64,000 nucleotides of DNA from Sorangium cellulosum (GTDB taxonomy: Bacteria > Myxococcota_A > Polyangia > Polyangiales > Polyangiaceae), in assembly GCF_004135735.1 (NCBI RefSeq), contig NZ_CP012670.1, positions 8,751,501 to 8,815,500 of the forward strand. Reading direction: 5' to 3'. The position numbers and the translations under genes are program-made. Under the pieces are notes generated by a model. The model ran no database searches. It worked only from the letters and a program-made list of their open reading frames with translations, and was not told where the DNA came from. This document shows positions 45,467 through 54,422 of the stretch, in pieces (the stretch's first letter is position 1; the number at the start of each line of letters is the position of its first letter).

Positions 45467-47716
45467 TTATCTGGTGCTGGCGAGGACGACCTGGCTCGCG
45501 GCGGCGCCCCCCGGCGTGACGTCCAGGAGGGCGGACGCGGCCTCGCCAGCGCCGCGCGCGCGCGGCGCGGCGGCGATCTGGAACTGCCCCGGCCTGTCCA
45601 CCAGGCGGTGCATCTCGAGGGCCCCGCGGTCGCTGAGGCTGAGCAGCGGGCGCGGCCAGAAGCCGAGGACGACGACGAGCGCCGCGAGCGGCGCGATCGA
45701 CGCGATCTCCCGACCGCGGATCTCCGGGAACCTCCCGCCGAACGGCTCCAGGTACTTGCTCGTCCGCCACGACTCGCGGAACTTCCCGAGGAACATCCGC
45801 TGCAGCGCCCAGAGGTGGTAGGCCGCGGTGACGATCACGCCGACGGCGGCGAGGATCGTGAGGGCGCGGTAGCGCGCGAAGGCGCCGATGAACGTCATCG
45901 CCTCGCCCCAGAAGCCGGACAGGCCGGGCAGGCCGAGCGACGCCATGAACGCGAGGCCCACGAACGCCGTGTAGAGCGGCATCTCCGAGGCGAGCCCGCC
46001 GAACTTGTCGATGTCGCGGGTGTGCACCCGGTCGTAGATGACGCCGACCAGCGTGAAGAGCATCCCGGTGATCAGGCCGTGGTTGAACATCTGGACGAGG
46101 GCCGCCTGGATGCCCTGCGGCGTCATCGCGCCGAGCGCGAGCAGGGTGAAGCCCATGTGGCTCACCGAGGAGTAGGCCACGAGCTTCTTCAGGTCGCTCT
46201 GCGCCATGGCGCAGAAGGCGCCGTAGAGGATGTTGATCACCCCGAACGCCGCCATCGCCGGCGCGGCCCACTGCGTCGCCTCGGGCAGCAGGGTGAAGTT
46301 GATGCGCAGGATGCCGTAGGTGCCCATCTTGAGGAGCACCCCCGCGAGGATCACGCTGATCGCCGTGGGCGCCTCGACGTGGGCGTCCGGCAGCCAGGTG
46401 TGGAACGGGAACATCGGGATCTTGATGGCGAACGCGATGAAGAGCCAGATCCAGACCACCTTCACCGCCGAGACGCCGAGGATCTCCATCCCCTGCGCGA
46501 CCCACGCGACCCTCGAGAGCTCCGGGATCGAGAAGATGCGCTGCGTCGCCTGGCCGTCGACGAGGTAGGCGTCGCCGGCGTTCAGGTAGAACCAGATGAA
46601 CGCGAGCAGCATGAAGACGCTGCCCGCCAGCGTGTAGAGGAAGAACTTGATCGCCGCGTACTCCCGCCGCGGCCCGCCCCAGATGCCGATGAGGAAGTAC
46701 ATCGGCAGGAGCATCACCTCCCAGAAGACGAAGAAGAGGAACAGGTCGAGGGCGATGAAGACGCCGTACATCCCCGTGACGAGGAGGTTGTACATGGCGA
46801 AATAGCCCTTGAGCTGGTCGTGGATGCTGTAGCTCGCGAGCGCGCCCACGAACGAGATCAGCGCGGTCAGGAGGACCATCGAGATCGACACGCCATCGAC
46901 GCCGACGAAGTACTCGACGCTCAGCGAGCGGATCCACACGCCGTGCTCGATGAACTGGTAGCCGTCGTTCCCGTCGGCCCGGGTGAAGCCCCTGTCGAAC
47001 GTGGCGTAGAGCCACCCGGCCAGGACGAGGTTCACGCCCATCAGCACGACGGTGAGCAGCCGGAGCTTCCGGTCGTCCTGGTAGCGCAGGAGGTGCGCGA
47101 GGAAGACCGCGACCACCCCGAGCAGCGGCAGGAACGTGAGGATCGAGAGGATGTGGTCGCCGATGAAGCCGAGGCCGCGCCCGCGCTCCGCGTGGATGCC
47201 CATCGCCAGGGCGCGCCCCGGCTCGGCCGCGCCTTCGGCGACCGCGTCCGACTCGACCACCACGTGCCCGTAGAGCTCGCGGGCGCGCGCGCCCGCGGTC
47301 CTCCACCGGACCTCGACCTTCCGGCGCTCGCCCGGCGGGATCACCGCCGCGGCGCCGCCGCCCTCGATCTCCGCGCTGACGCCCGGGGGGAGGCGCGGGT
47401 CCTCGGCCGACGTGCGCACGACCACCCGCGTCACCCGCAGGGGCCCGTCGCCGACGTTCTCGATCGTGAACGAGCCGGCGTGGTCCGGGCCGCGCGCCGT
47501 GAGCTCGACCGGCGCGCCGGGGGGCTCTGCGCGGAGCGCGATCTGGCCGCGCGGCGCGCGCGCCCGGGTCTCCTCGAGCGGCTGGGCCAGCGCCGGCAGC
47601 GCCACCCCGAGCACCACGGAGAGCGCGGCCAGGAGGGAGATCAGGAGCTTCATCGAGGTGGACCCGGCCGGGCTCGCGAGGGCGAATCCACGACCCATGT
47701 TGAAGAGGTTCGACAT
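45467..47716 (-). CDS. nuoM: NADH-quinone oxidoreductase subunit M with N-terminal secreted beta-sandwich domain
   Basis: 749 residues; typical NuoM has about 510. The extra part is at the N-terminus. Residues 22-45 read as a signal peptide (MKLLISLLAALSVVLGVALPALAQ); residues 55-160 are a predicted beta-sandwich with ASH/DUF1573-like pattern ('FTIENVGDGPLRVTRVVVRT', 'IPPGERRKVEVRW', 'LYGHVVVESDA'). The normal NuoM begins near residue 185 ('HILSILTFLPLLG') and keeps its antiporter motifs: Glu in 'FVFWEVMLLPMYFLIG', Lys in 'AIKIPMFPFHTWLPDAHVEAPT' (split) and Lys-Lys in 'SDLKKLVAYSSVSHMGF'. ATG 47653 (Met22) is an alternative start. Confidence 0.93.
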   Translation of the reverse strand: MSNLFNMGRGFALASPAGSTSMKLLISLLAALSVVLGVALPALAQPLEETRARAPRGQIALRAEPPGAPVELTARGPDHAGSFTIENVGDGPLRVTRVVVRTSAEDPRLPPGVSAEIEGGGAAAVIPPGERRKVEVRWRTAGARARELYGHVVVESDAVAEGAAEPGRALAMGIHAERGRGLGFIGDHILSILTFLPLLGVVAVFLAHLLRYQDDRKLRLLTVVLMGVNLVLAGWLYATFDRGFTRADGNDGYQFIEHGVWIRSLSVEYFVGVDGVSISMVLLTALISFVGALASYSIHDQLKGYFAMYNLLVTGMYGVFIALDLFLFFVFWEVMLLPMYFLIGIWGGPRREYAAIKFFLYTLAGSVFMLLAFIWFYLNAGDAYLVDGQATQRIFSIPELSRVAWVAQGMEILGVSAVKVVWIWLFIAFAIKIPMFPFHTWLPDAHVEAPTAISVILAGVLLKMGTYGILRINFTLLPEATQWAAPAMAAFGVINILYGAFCAMAQSDLKKLVAYSSVSHMGFTLLALGAMTPQGIQAALVQMFNHGLITGMLFTLVGVIYDRVHTRDIDKFGGLASEMPLYTAFVGLAFMASLGLPGLSGFWGEAMTFIGAFARYRALTILAAVGVIVTAAYHLWALQRMFLGKFRESWRTSKYLEPFGGRFPEIRGREIASIAPLAALVVVLGFWPRPLLSLSDRGALEMHRLVDRPGQFQIAAAPRARGAGEAASALLDVTPGGAAASQVVLASTR

Positions 47717-47748
47717 CAGGTTCCCGTGCGCAGGACCACGGCCGCCGC

Positions 47749-50379
47749 TCACCGCAGGAAGTAACGAACGATGCTGAACAGCGCGACGCCGCCCAGGAGG
47801 AAGTAGATGTAGCTCTGGATGCGCCCCGTCTGCAGGGCGCGGAGCTTCGCCCCGGCGCGCAGCGTGCCCTCGGCCACGGCGTTCACGACGCCGTCGACGA
47901 GGTAGCGATCGATGGCGCCCGTGATCCACGCCGCGGCCCGGGAGAGGACCGCGACGCCGTTGACGATGCCGTCGACGATCCACCGGTCCATCTCGGCGAG
48001 GAAGAGGCGCAGCGCCATGAAGCCGCGCACCACCGTCGCGTCGTAGATCTCGTCGACGTAGTACCTGTTCGAGAGGAGCACGTAGCCCGGCAGCCGCCGC
48101 TCCTCCTCCGCCCAGCGCGGCGAGCGCCGCGCCCCGTACCGGGCCCGGGCGCGCGAGAAGGCGACGATCGCGCCGCCCACCGAGAGCGCCATGAGCGCGA
48201 GCTCGAGCCCGAGGCCGTGCGGCTTGAACGAGACCTCCGCGTGCGCGAGCACGGGGTGGAGCCACTGCTCCAGGAGGGGCTCGCCGTGGCCGCCCACGAA
48301 GTGGCTGGAGAAGCCGAACACCACGCCCGCGAGCGCGGACAGGGCCGCCAGGATCGCGAGCACCCAGGTGATGGCCGGCGGCGACTCGTGGACCTTGGTC
48401 GCGATCTCCTCGCGGGCGTGCGGCCCCTCGAACGTGAGGAAGTAGCTCCGCCACATGTAGAACGAGGTGCAGAACGCCGCCGCGAGGCCCATCGCGTAGA
48501 TGAGCAACCCCGGGATCGGGCCGGTGTTCTCGGTGCCAAACGCCTTCCAGAGGATCTCGTCCTTGGACCAGAAGCCGGCGAAGAACGGGATGGGCGCGGC
48601 CGTGATGGCGAGGCACGCCACCTGATAAGCCCGGGCCGTGCGCGGCATGACGCGGCGCAGGCCGCCCATGTTGCGCATGTCCTGCGCCGCCTCCTCGCCG
48701 TGCACGACGGCGTGCATCCCGTGGATCACCGAGCCGGAGCCGAGGAAGAGACAGGCCTTGAAGAAGGCGTGCGTCATCAGGTGGAACGCGGCGGCCCAGT
48801 ACGCCCCGACGCCGACCCCGATGAACATGAAGCCGAGCTGGCTCACCGTGCTGTAGGCGAGCACCTTCTTGATGTCGTACTGGAAGAAGCCGATCGTGGC
48901 CGCGAAGAGCGCTGTCGCGGCGCCGATCAGCGCGATGACGCCGCTCGCCGTCGGGCTCAGCGAGAACAGGAAGCAGAGCCGCGCGATGAGGTAAACGCCC
49001 GCCGTGACCATCGTGGCGGCGTGGATCAGCGCGGAGACGGGGGTCGGGCCGGCCATCGCGTCCGGCAGCCAGACGTACAGCGGGATCTGGGCGCTCTTGC
49101 CGACCGCGCCGACGAAGAGGAAGAGGCAGGCGACCGTGATCAGCCCCGCGCCGCCCCACGCCGTCTTCGACTCGAGGGCCTCCTTGAGGAACGCCTTGCC
49201 GCTCGCGTCCTTGATCACGAGCTGATCGTGGATCTCACGGAACGTGACCGTCGAGCCCACGGTCGCGAGGACAACCTCCTTGCCCGGCGAGACGCGCATC
49301 CGCTCGATCGCGGCGATCTCGTTGCCGTCGCCCGCGATCACGGCGCCGTCGCCCGGGACGATCACCACGGAGTGCGCCCCGGCAGGGATCTCCTTGCGGA
49401 CGAACGGCGAGACGCCGAAGGGCCTCGGGTTCGAGGCGAGCTGCGCGGCGTCGGCGATGCCGAGGTACACGCGCGCGCCGGGGTGGCCGGTGAAGGTGAG
49501 ATAGCCCCTCGCGCCGACGAGCGACGCCGGCCCGCGCTCACCCCCCTTGCCCGCGTCGCGCGCCCCGCCCGCCGCGCCGCGCCCCGCCGCCTCGCGCCCG
49601 GCCGCCTCGCGCCCGGCCTCGCCGTGGTCGCCGTGCGGCTCCGCCTCGACCGCGATGAAGCGCGCGCGGTAATCGGAGAGGAACCGGCCGTCGTCGAGCC
49701 ACCGGGCGCCGAGGCCCCAGAAGAGCAGCGCGAGGCCGACCACAAAGCCCCAGTCGCCGATGCGGTTCACGACGAAGGCCTTCATGCCCGCAGAGGCCTT
49801 CTTGTAGTCCCTGTACCAGAACCCGATGAGCAGATAGCTGCAGAGGCCGACGCCCTCCCAGCCGAAGAACATCACAATGAAGTTGTCCCCGAGGACGAGG
49901 AGCAACATCGAGAAGACGAAGAGGTTCAGGTAGGTGAAGAATCGCCAGTACGAGGGCTCCGCTTCCATGTAGGAGGCGGCGTAGACATGGATGAGCGTGC
50001 CGACGCCGGTGATGATCAGCGTCATCAGGCAGCTCAGCGGGTCCATCGCGAACGCGAAGTTCACGTCGAGCGACCCGATGCGGACCATCTGCCAGGCGAA
50101 GCTGTGGAGATAGCGCTCCCCCGGCGGGAGCCCGACGAGCGCCACGAGGCCCGCGATCCCGAGCAGGAAGGCGCCGATCATCGCGGAGACGGCGACGAGC
50201 GTGACGCCGAAGCTCCCGATGTGGAGTCGCCTCGACAGCTCGCGCCCGAACGCGCTCCGCTGCAGCGCGCGGCCGAACAGCGCGTTCGTCACCGCGCCGA
50301 GCAGCGGCAGGAGCGGGATCCACCAGAGCGGCGCCAGCGACGCGTGGACGTGCGTGACCTGGCCGGAGTAGTCGGACAT
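47749..50379 (-). CDS. nuoL: NADH-quinone oxidoreductase subunit L with PEGA-like insertion
   Basis: 876 residues; E. coli NuoL has 613. The antiporter core is present: Glu in 'FFGWEGVGLCSYLLIGFW', Lys in 'LFVGAVGKSAQIPLYVWLP', 'DAMAGPTPVSALIHAATMV' and Lys-Lys in 'YDIKKVLAYSTVSQLGF'. Between helices 6 and 7, residues 240-405 are an insertion: a charged Gly/Ala/Glu-rich linker and then a domain with 'GARVYLGIAD', 'VSPFVRKEIPAGAHSVVIVPG', which matches the PEGA pattern (position, Pro-Phe, Pro-Ala-Gly-x-His). It should face the periplasm given N-out topology. The C-terminal lateral helix region is normal. Start 50379 is chosen at 'MSDYSGQ'. Confidence 0.94.
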   Translation of the reverse strand: MSDYSGQVTHVHASLAPLWWIPLLPLLGAVTNALFGRALQRSAFGRELSRRLHIGSFGVTLVAVSAMIGAFLLGIAGLVALVGLPPGERYLHSFAWQMVRIGSLDVNFAFAMDPLSCLMTLIITGVGTLIHVYAASYMEAEPSYWRFFTYLNLFVFSMLLLVLGDNFIVMFFGWEGVGLCSYLLIGFWYRDYKKASAGMKAFVVNRIGDWGFVVGLALLFWGLGARWLDDGRFLSDYRARFIAVEAEPHGDHGEAGREAAGREAAGRGAAGGARDAGKGGERGPASLVGARGYLTFTGHPGARVYLGIADAAQLASNPRPFGVSPFVRKEIPAGAHSVVIVPGDGAVIAGDGNEIAAIERMRVSPGKEVVLATVGSTVTFREIHDQLVIKDASGKAFLKEALESKTAWGGAGLITVACLFLFVGAVGKSAQIPLYVWLPDAMAGPTPVSALIHAATMVTAGVYLIARLCFLFSLSPTASGVIALIGAATALFAATIGFFQYDIKKVLAYSTVSQLGFMFIGVGVGAYWAAAFHLMTHAFFKACLFLGSGSVIHGMHAVVHGEEAAQDMRNMGGLRRVMPRTARAYQVACLAITAAPIPFFAGFWSKDEILWKAFGTENTGPIPGLLIYAMGLAAAFCTSFYMWRSYFLTFEGPHAREEIATKVHESPPAITWVLAILAALSALAGVVFGFSSHFVGGHGEPLLEQWLHPVLAHAEVSFKPHGLGLELALMALSVGGAIVAFSRARARYGARRSPRWAEEERRLPGYVLLSNRYYVDEIYDATVVRGFMALRLFLAEMDRWIVDGIVNGVAVLSRAAAWITGAIDRYLVDGVVNAVAEGTLRAGAKLRALQTGRIQSYIYFLLGGVALFSIVRYFLR

Positions 50380-50595
50380 CGTAGGATCAGCCGGTGAGAA
50401 AAGAGGGCTGGCGCGCGCGAGCTGCCTTGCAAGCACCGCGAGTCAGCGTGGCTGTCGGCTCTGTTGACTCCCCCGCGAAGCCGGAGGAGCCGCACGTTAG
50501 GGGCAGTTCGGAGGTCGGGTCAATACCTCCATCGGCTGCGCTCCGGCGCGCGGCACGCCGCTGTCGCGCGCGTCTCGCATGCTGAAGCAAGGGCG

Positions 50596-51330
50596 CTATC
50601 CACCCTCGACCGCGCCGTCCCCTGCCGGCGGCGGCGCGCCGACCGTCGCGCGCCGGAGCGCGAGCCACAGCTCCCGCCTCCCCTCTCCGGTGATCGACGA
50701 GAAGCCCAGCGCGCGGCGCGGCGCGCCGCCCGCGGTCCGCGGGGCCGCGGCGGACAGCGCGTCCAGCGCGCGCCGGACCGACGAGCGGGGCACCTTGTCG
50801 ATCTTCGTCGCGACGAGGAGCAGCTCCACGGGCCGGCGGGCCACGTCGCGCGCGGCCTCGATGAAGCGGATGAGCTCGATGTCGTCCTCCTCGAGCCCCC
50901 GCCGCGGGTCGACGAGCAAGACCACCGCGGCGAGCGTGACGCGCCCGCGCAGGTACCCCTCGATGAGCGCCGCCCAGGCGGCCTGCTCCGACTTCGAGCG
51001 CCGGGCGAAGCCGTACCCCGGCAGATCCACGAGCTGGAAGATCGCGCCGTCGCGCGCGCGCGCCTCGTAGAGGTTGATCTGCCGCGTCGCCCCGGGCGTG
51101 GAGCTCGTCCGCACGAGCCCCTTGCGCTCGACGAGCGTGTTGATGAGGCTCGATTTGCCGACGTTCGAGCGCCCGGCGAACGCCACCTCCGCGCGGACGG
51201 GCGGCGGCAGCGACGCGAGCGACCCCGCGCCGGCGACGAAGGAGGAGTCGACGATCTGGAACGGATCGAGCTGCCGCTCGGCGCGCGCCGGCGGAGCAGC
51301 CTTGGCGGGCGGCGGGCGGCGGGCGCTCAC
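50596..51330 (-). CDS. engB: YihA/EngB ribosome-biogenesis GTPase
   Basis: 244 residues from a GTG start inside GTGA. GTPase motifs: G1 'GRSNVGKSSLIN', G2 Thr in 'STPGATRQIN', G3 'DLPGYGFA', G4 'TKIDK' and G5 'SSITGEG'. EngB is needed for large ribosomal subunit assembly. The N-terminal 20 residues are Pro/Ala/Arg-rich. It is translationally coupled to the DUF971 gene. The 216 bp between it and nuoL hold no gene. Confidence 0.94.
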   Translation of the reverse strand: MSARRPPPAKAAPPARAERQLDPFQIVDSSFVAGAGSLASLPPPVRAEVAFAGRSNVGKSSLINTLVERKGLVRTSSTPGATRQINLYEARARDGAIFQLVDLPGYGFARRSKSEQAAWAALIEGYLRGRVTLAAVVLLVDPRRGLEEDDIELIRFIEAARDVARRPVELLLVATKIDKVPRSSVRRALDALSAAAPRTAGGAPRRALGFSSITGEGRRELWLALRRATVGAPPPAGDGAVEGG

Positions 51331-51665
51331 TTCGACCCGGGAGGCTGGAACTGCGGCTTGCACTCGTCGCACTGGCAGAGCGAGCGCAGGTACCGGAACG
51401 TGAAGATGCCCGCGTCGTGCCGGTCTCCCCACGTGAACTGGAGCGCGTAGTTGCCGACCTGCTCGATCTCGCGGAGATCGAGGTCGCCCCCGGGCACGAA
51501 CTTGATCGTGCCGCCGTGCCCCTGGCAGTTCGCGCACGGGCAATAGCCGCGCAGGATCTCGTGCGGGAGGACGCTGCGATGGCCGTCGGCCCAGTGAATC
51601 TCCATCACCCGCGCGCCGTGCGGCGCCTTGACCTGCGTGGGGGTAATCCTCGGATCCTGTGGCAT
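51327..51665 (-). CDS. DUF971 protein
   Basis: 112 residues; ATG 51665 has AAGGG 7 nt upstream (an in-frame TTG lies at 51680). DUF971 family, the N-terminal domain also found in gamma-butyrobetaine hydroxylase. Conserved: 'EIHWADGHRSVLPHEILRGYCPCANC', later 'YALQFTWGDRHDAGIFTFRYLRSLC' (split). Four Cys (CPCANC and CQCDEC) suggest a zinc or iron-sulfur site. Often next to ApbC/Mrp-type genes elsewhere; here coupled to engB. Confidence 0.88.
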   Translation of the reverse strand: MPQDPRITPTQVKAPHGARVMEIHWADGHRSVLPHEILRGYCPCANCQGHGGTIKFVPGGDLDLREIEQVGNYALQFTWGDRHDAGIFTFRYLRSLCQCDECKPQFQPPGSK

Positions 51666-51846
51666 GGTGAGACCCTTCAACCGACGGCAGTACCACGCCG
51701 ATCCGGCGCTGCAAAGGGCGGCGGGGCCGGGTGAGCGCCGCGCCGCCGCGCTCCGTCCGTCGTGTGTCCGTCGTGTCCCTCAGCCCGGCCGGTGCTCGGC
51801 GGCGCCCCTGTGATCGGCGGCGCGCCGGCGGCGGCCCTGGGCGACG

Positions 51847-52824
51847 CTAGACCGCGGCGACCGCGGGCGCCGCGGCGGCGACGAGCGTCGCCTCGACGCG
51901 CTCGAGGATCCGCACGACCGCCGCGCCCTCGTCGAGGGGCGAGCGCGGCGGCGCGCGCTCCTCGACGCAGCGGAGGAAGTGCTCGATCTCCACCGAGAGC
52001 GGCTCGCGCCACGGCACGCGGAGCTCGTGCCCGGCCGGCGCGAGCTCGCCGCCGTCCACCGCGCCCGCCGCCGCGCCGCGGCCGTCGAGGAGCAGCAGCC
52101 GATCGGGCGCGCGCACGTCGTCGAAGAGCGCGACGCGCGCGGCGCCCACGAGCCGCAGCCGCCGCTCCTTGGTCGGGCTCGACGAGCAGAGCTCGATCTC
52201 CGCGACGAGCCCGCTCTCGAGGCGCGCCTCCAGCGTGACGCGCTCGCCGCTGACCGAGGCGCGGGCCCGCGCCTCCACGAGCGGGCTCGGGTCGAGCGCC
52301 GAGAGCACCGACAGGTCGTGCGGCCCGAGCGTCCAGAGCGCCGAGCGCGCCCCGCCGCCGCCCGTGGAGAGGCGGGCGGCGCTGAAGCGCACGAGCTCGC
52401 CGAGGCGCCGCTCGCGCGCGAGCGCGACGAGGTGCACCACGGAGGGGTGGTACCGCAGCAGGTGGCCGACCATGCCGATCCGGCCGAGCGCGGCCGCGCG
52501 GGCCGCGCAGCGGTCCGCGTGCGCCGCGGACAGGGCCAGCGGCTTCTCGACGAAGACGTCGGCGCCGGCGTCGAGCGCGCGCAGCGTGAGCTCGGCGTGG
52601 CTCGCCGCCGGCGTCGCGATGATCACCGCGTCCACGCGCGCGGCGAGCGCCTCGTCGAGGGTGCGCACGAGCCGCGCCCGCGGGGCGAGCGCGCGCGCCC
52701 GCGCGAGGCGGCCGAGGTCGAGGTCCGCCACCGCGACCACGCGCGCGCGCGCGTTCTCCGACGTCGCGCGGAGCAGCTTCTCCCCCCATCGCCCGCAGCC
52801 CACCAGGGCGACGCGGACGCTCAA
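51847..52824 (-). CDS. Gfo/Idh/MocA family oxidoreductase
   Basis: 325 residues. Rossmann motif 'VALVGCGRWGEKLLR' binds NAD(P); 'ATPAASHAELTLRALDAGADVFVEKPLA' (split) carries the EKP motif with the conserved Lys. The middle alpha/beta domain is shortened but keeps 'LGPHDLSVLSALDP', with the His-Asp pair. Substrate unknown; often sugar nucleotides. ATGA overlap with the upstream gene. Confidence 0.9.
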   Translation of the reverse strand: MSVRVALVGCGRWGEKLLRATSENARARVVAVADLDLGRLARARALAPRARLVRTLDEALAARVDAVIIATPAASHAELTLRALDAGADVFVEKPLALSAAHADRCAARAAALGRIGMVGHLLRYHPSVVHLVALARERRLGELVRFSAARLSTGGGGARSALWTLGPHDLSVLSALDPSPLVEARARASVSGERVTLEARLESGLVAEIELCSSSPTKERRLRLVGAARVALFDDVRAPDRLLLLDGRGAAAGAVDGGELAPAGHELRVPWREPLSVEIEHFLRCVEERAPPRSPLDEGAAVVRILERVEATLVAAAAPAVAAV

Positions 52825-53222
52825 GGCGCCTCCTCCGCGGCGGCCGAGGCCCCCGACAGGCGGGCGAGCTCGCCGAGGATCCCCTCGCCCTCGCGGTTGC
52901 CCGGGTGGATCGAGGGGCCGTTGATGTCGACGAGGAACTCGTAGCGCGCGGGCGGCTCCTCCTCGACCGTCGCGCGCACGCGGACGTGCTGGAAGCAGGC
53001 CGACTCGGTGGCGGCGCTCCAGCGGGGCGCCTTGCCCGGGTGCCGCGCGCCGATCACCTCCGGCACGCTCCGGCCGCCCTGCGGGCGGAACTGCTGCACG
53101 ACGCCGAGCGCCGCCCGCTGGTCCGAGGCGTTGAACCTCGCCTGCACCCAGAGGACCGCCCCGCCGGCGACAGCCGAGGTGCCCACGAGCAGCAGCGTTC
53201 GCAGCACCTTGCGGGTGTCCAT
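52821..53222 (-). CDS. Membrane-anchored protein of unknown function
   Basis: 133 residues with one N-terminal transmembrane helix (about 8-26, LRTLLLVGTSAVAGGAVLW) and a soluble domain facing the periplasm. 'FLVDINGPSIHPGNREGEG' is the most conserved-looking stretch. I do not recognise the domain. It overlaps the oxidoreductase gene by 4 nt, which suggests coupled expression. Confidence 0.65.
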   Translation of the reverse strand: MDTRKVLRTLLLVGTSAVAGGAVLWVQARFNASDQRAALGVVQQFRPQGGRSVPEVIGARHPGKAPRWSAATESACFQHVRVRATVEEEPPARYEFLVDINGPSIHPGNREGEGILGELARLSGASAAAEEAP

Positions 53223-53297
53223 CCGCGAGCCGTATAGCCCCGGCGCCCGGCGAGAGCCAGCCGGCTGGTGGGGGCCGCGCGCCCGGGCGTGCGCCGC

Positions 53298-54251
<954 letters not shown>

Positions 54252-54422
54252 GGCAGGGACCCTAACGCCGCAGCGGGCGGACGGCTACGGCGCTGTGCTG
54301 CCGCGTCGCGTCGCGTCGGGCGGCGCCTCGCGCCCCCCGAGGACGCGCGCCGCCGCTTGCTCCAGGACGCGCGCGACGCCGCCGGCTCCAGGACGCGCGC
54401 GCCGCCGCGCCCCTCGCCCGCG

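Noticed and set aside
40836..47306. A very long open frame on the minus strand (over 2,000 codons)
   Set aside because: It runs antisense or out of frame through the TM2, GH35 and nuo genes and has Arg/Ala/Pro-rich composition; a G+C-rich shadow.
43922..47764. 1,280-codon plus-strand frame across nuoN and nuoM
   Set aside because: Antisense to two clear complex I genes.
54262..54422. Repeated CTCCAGGACGCGCGCG segments after accA
   Set aside because: Two or three imperfect short repeats in very G+C-rich DNA; too weak to call an element.
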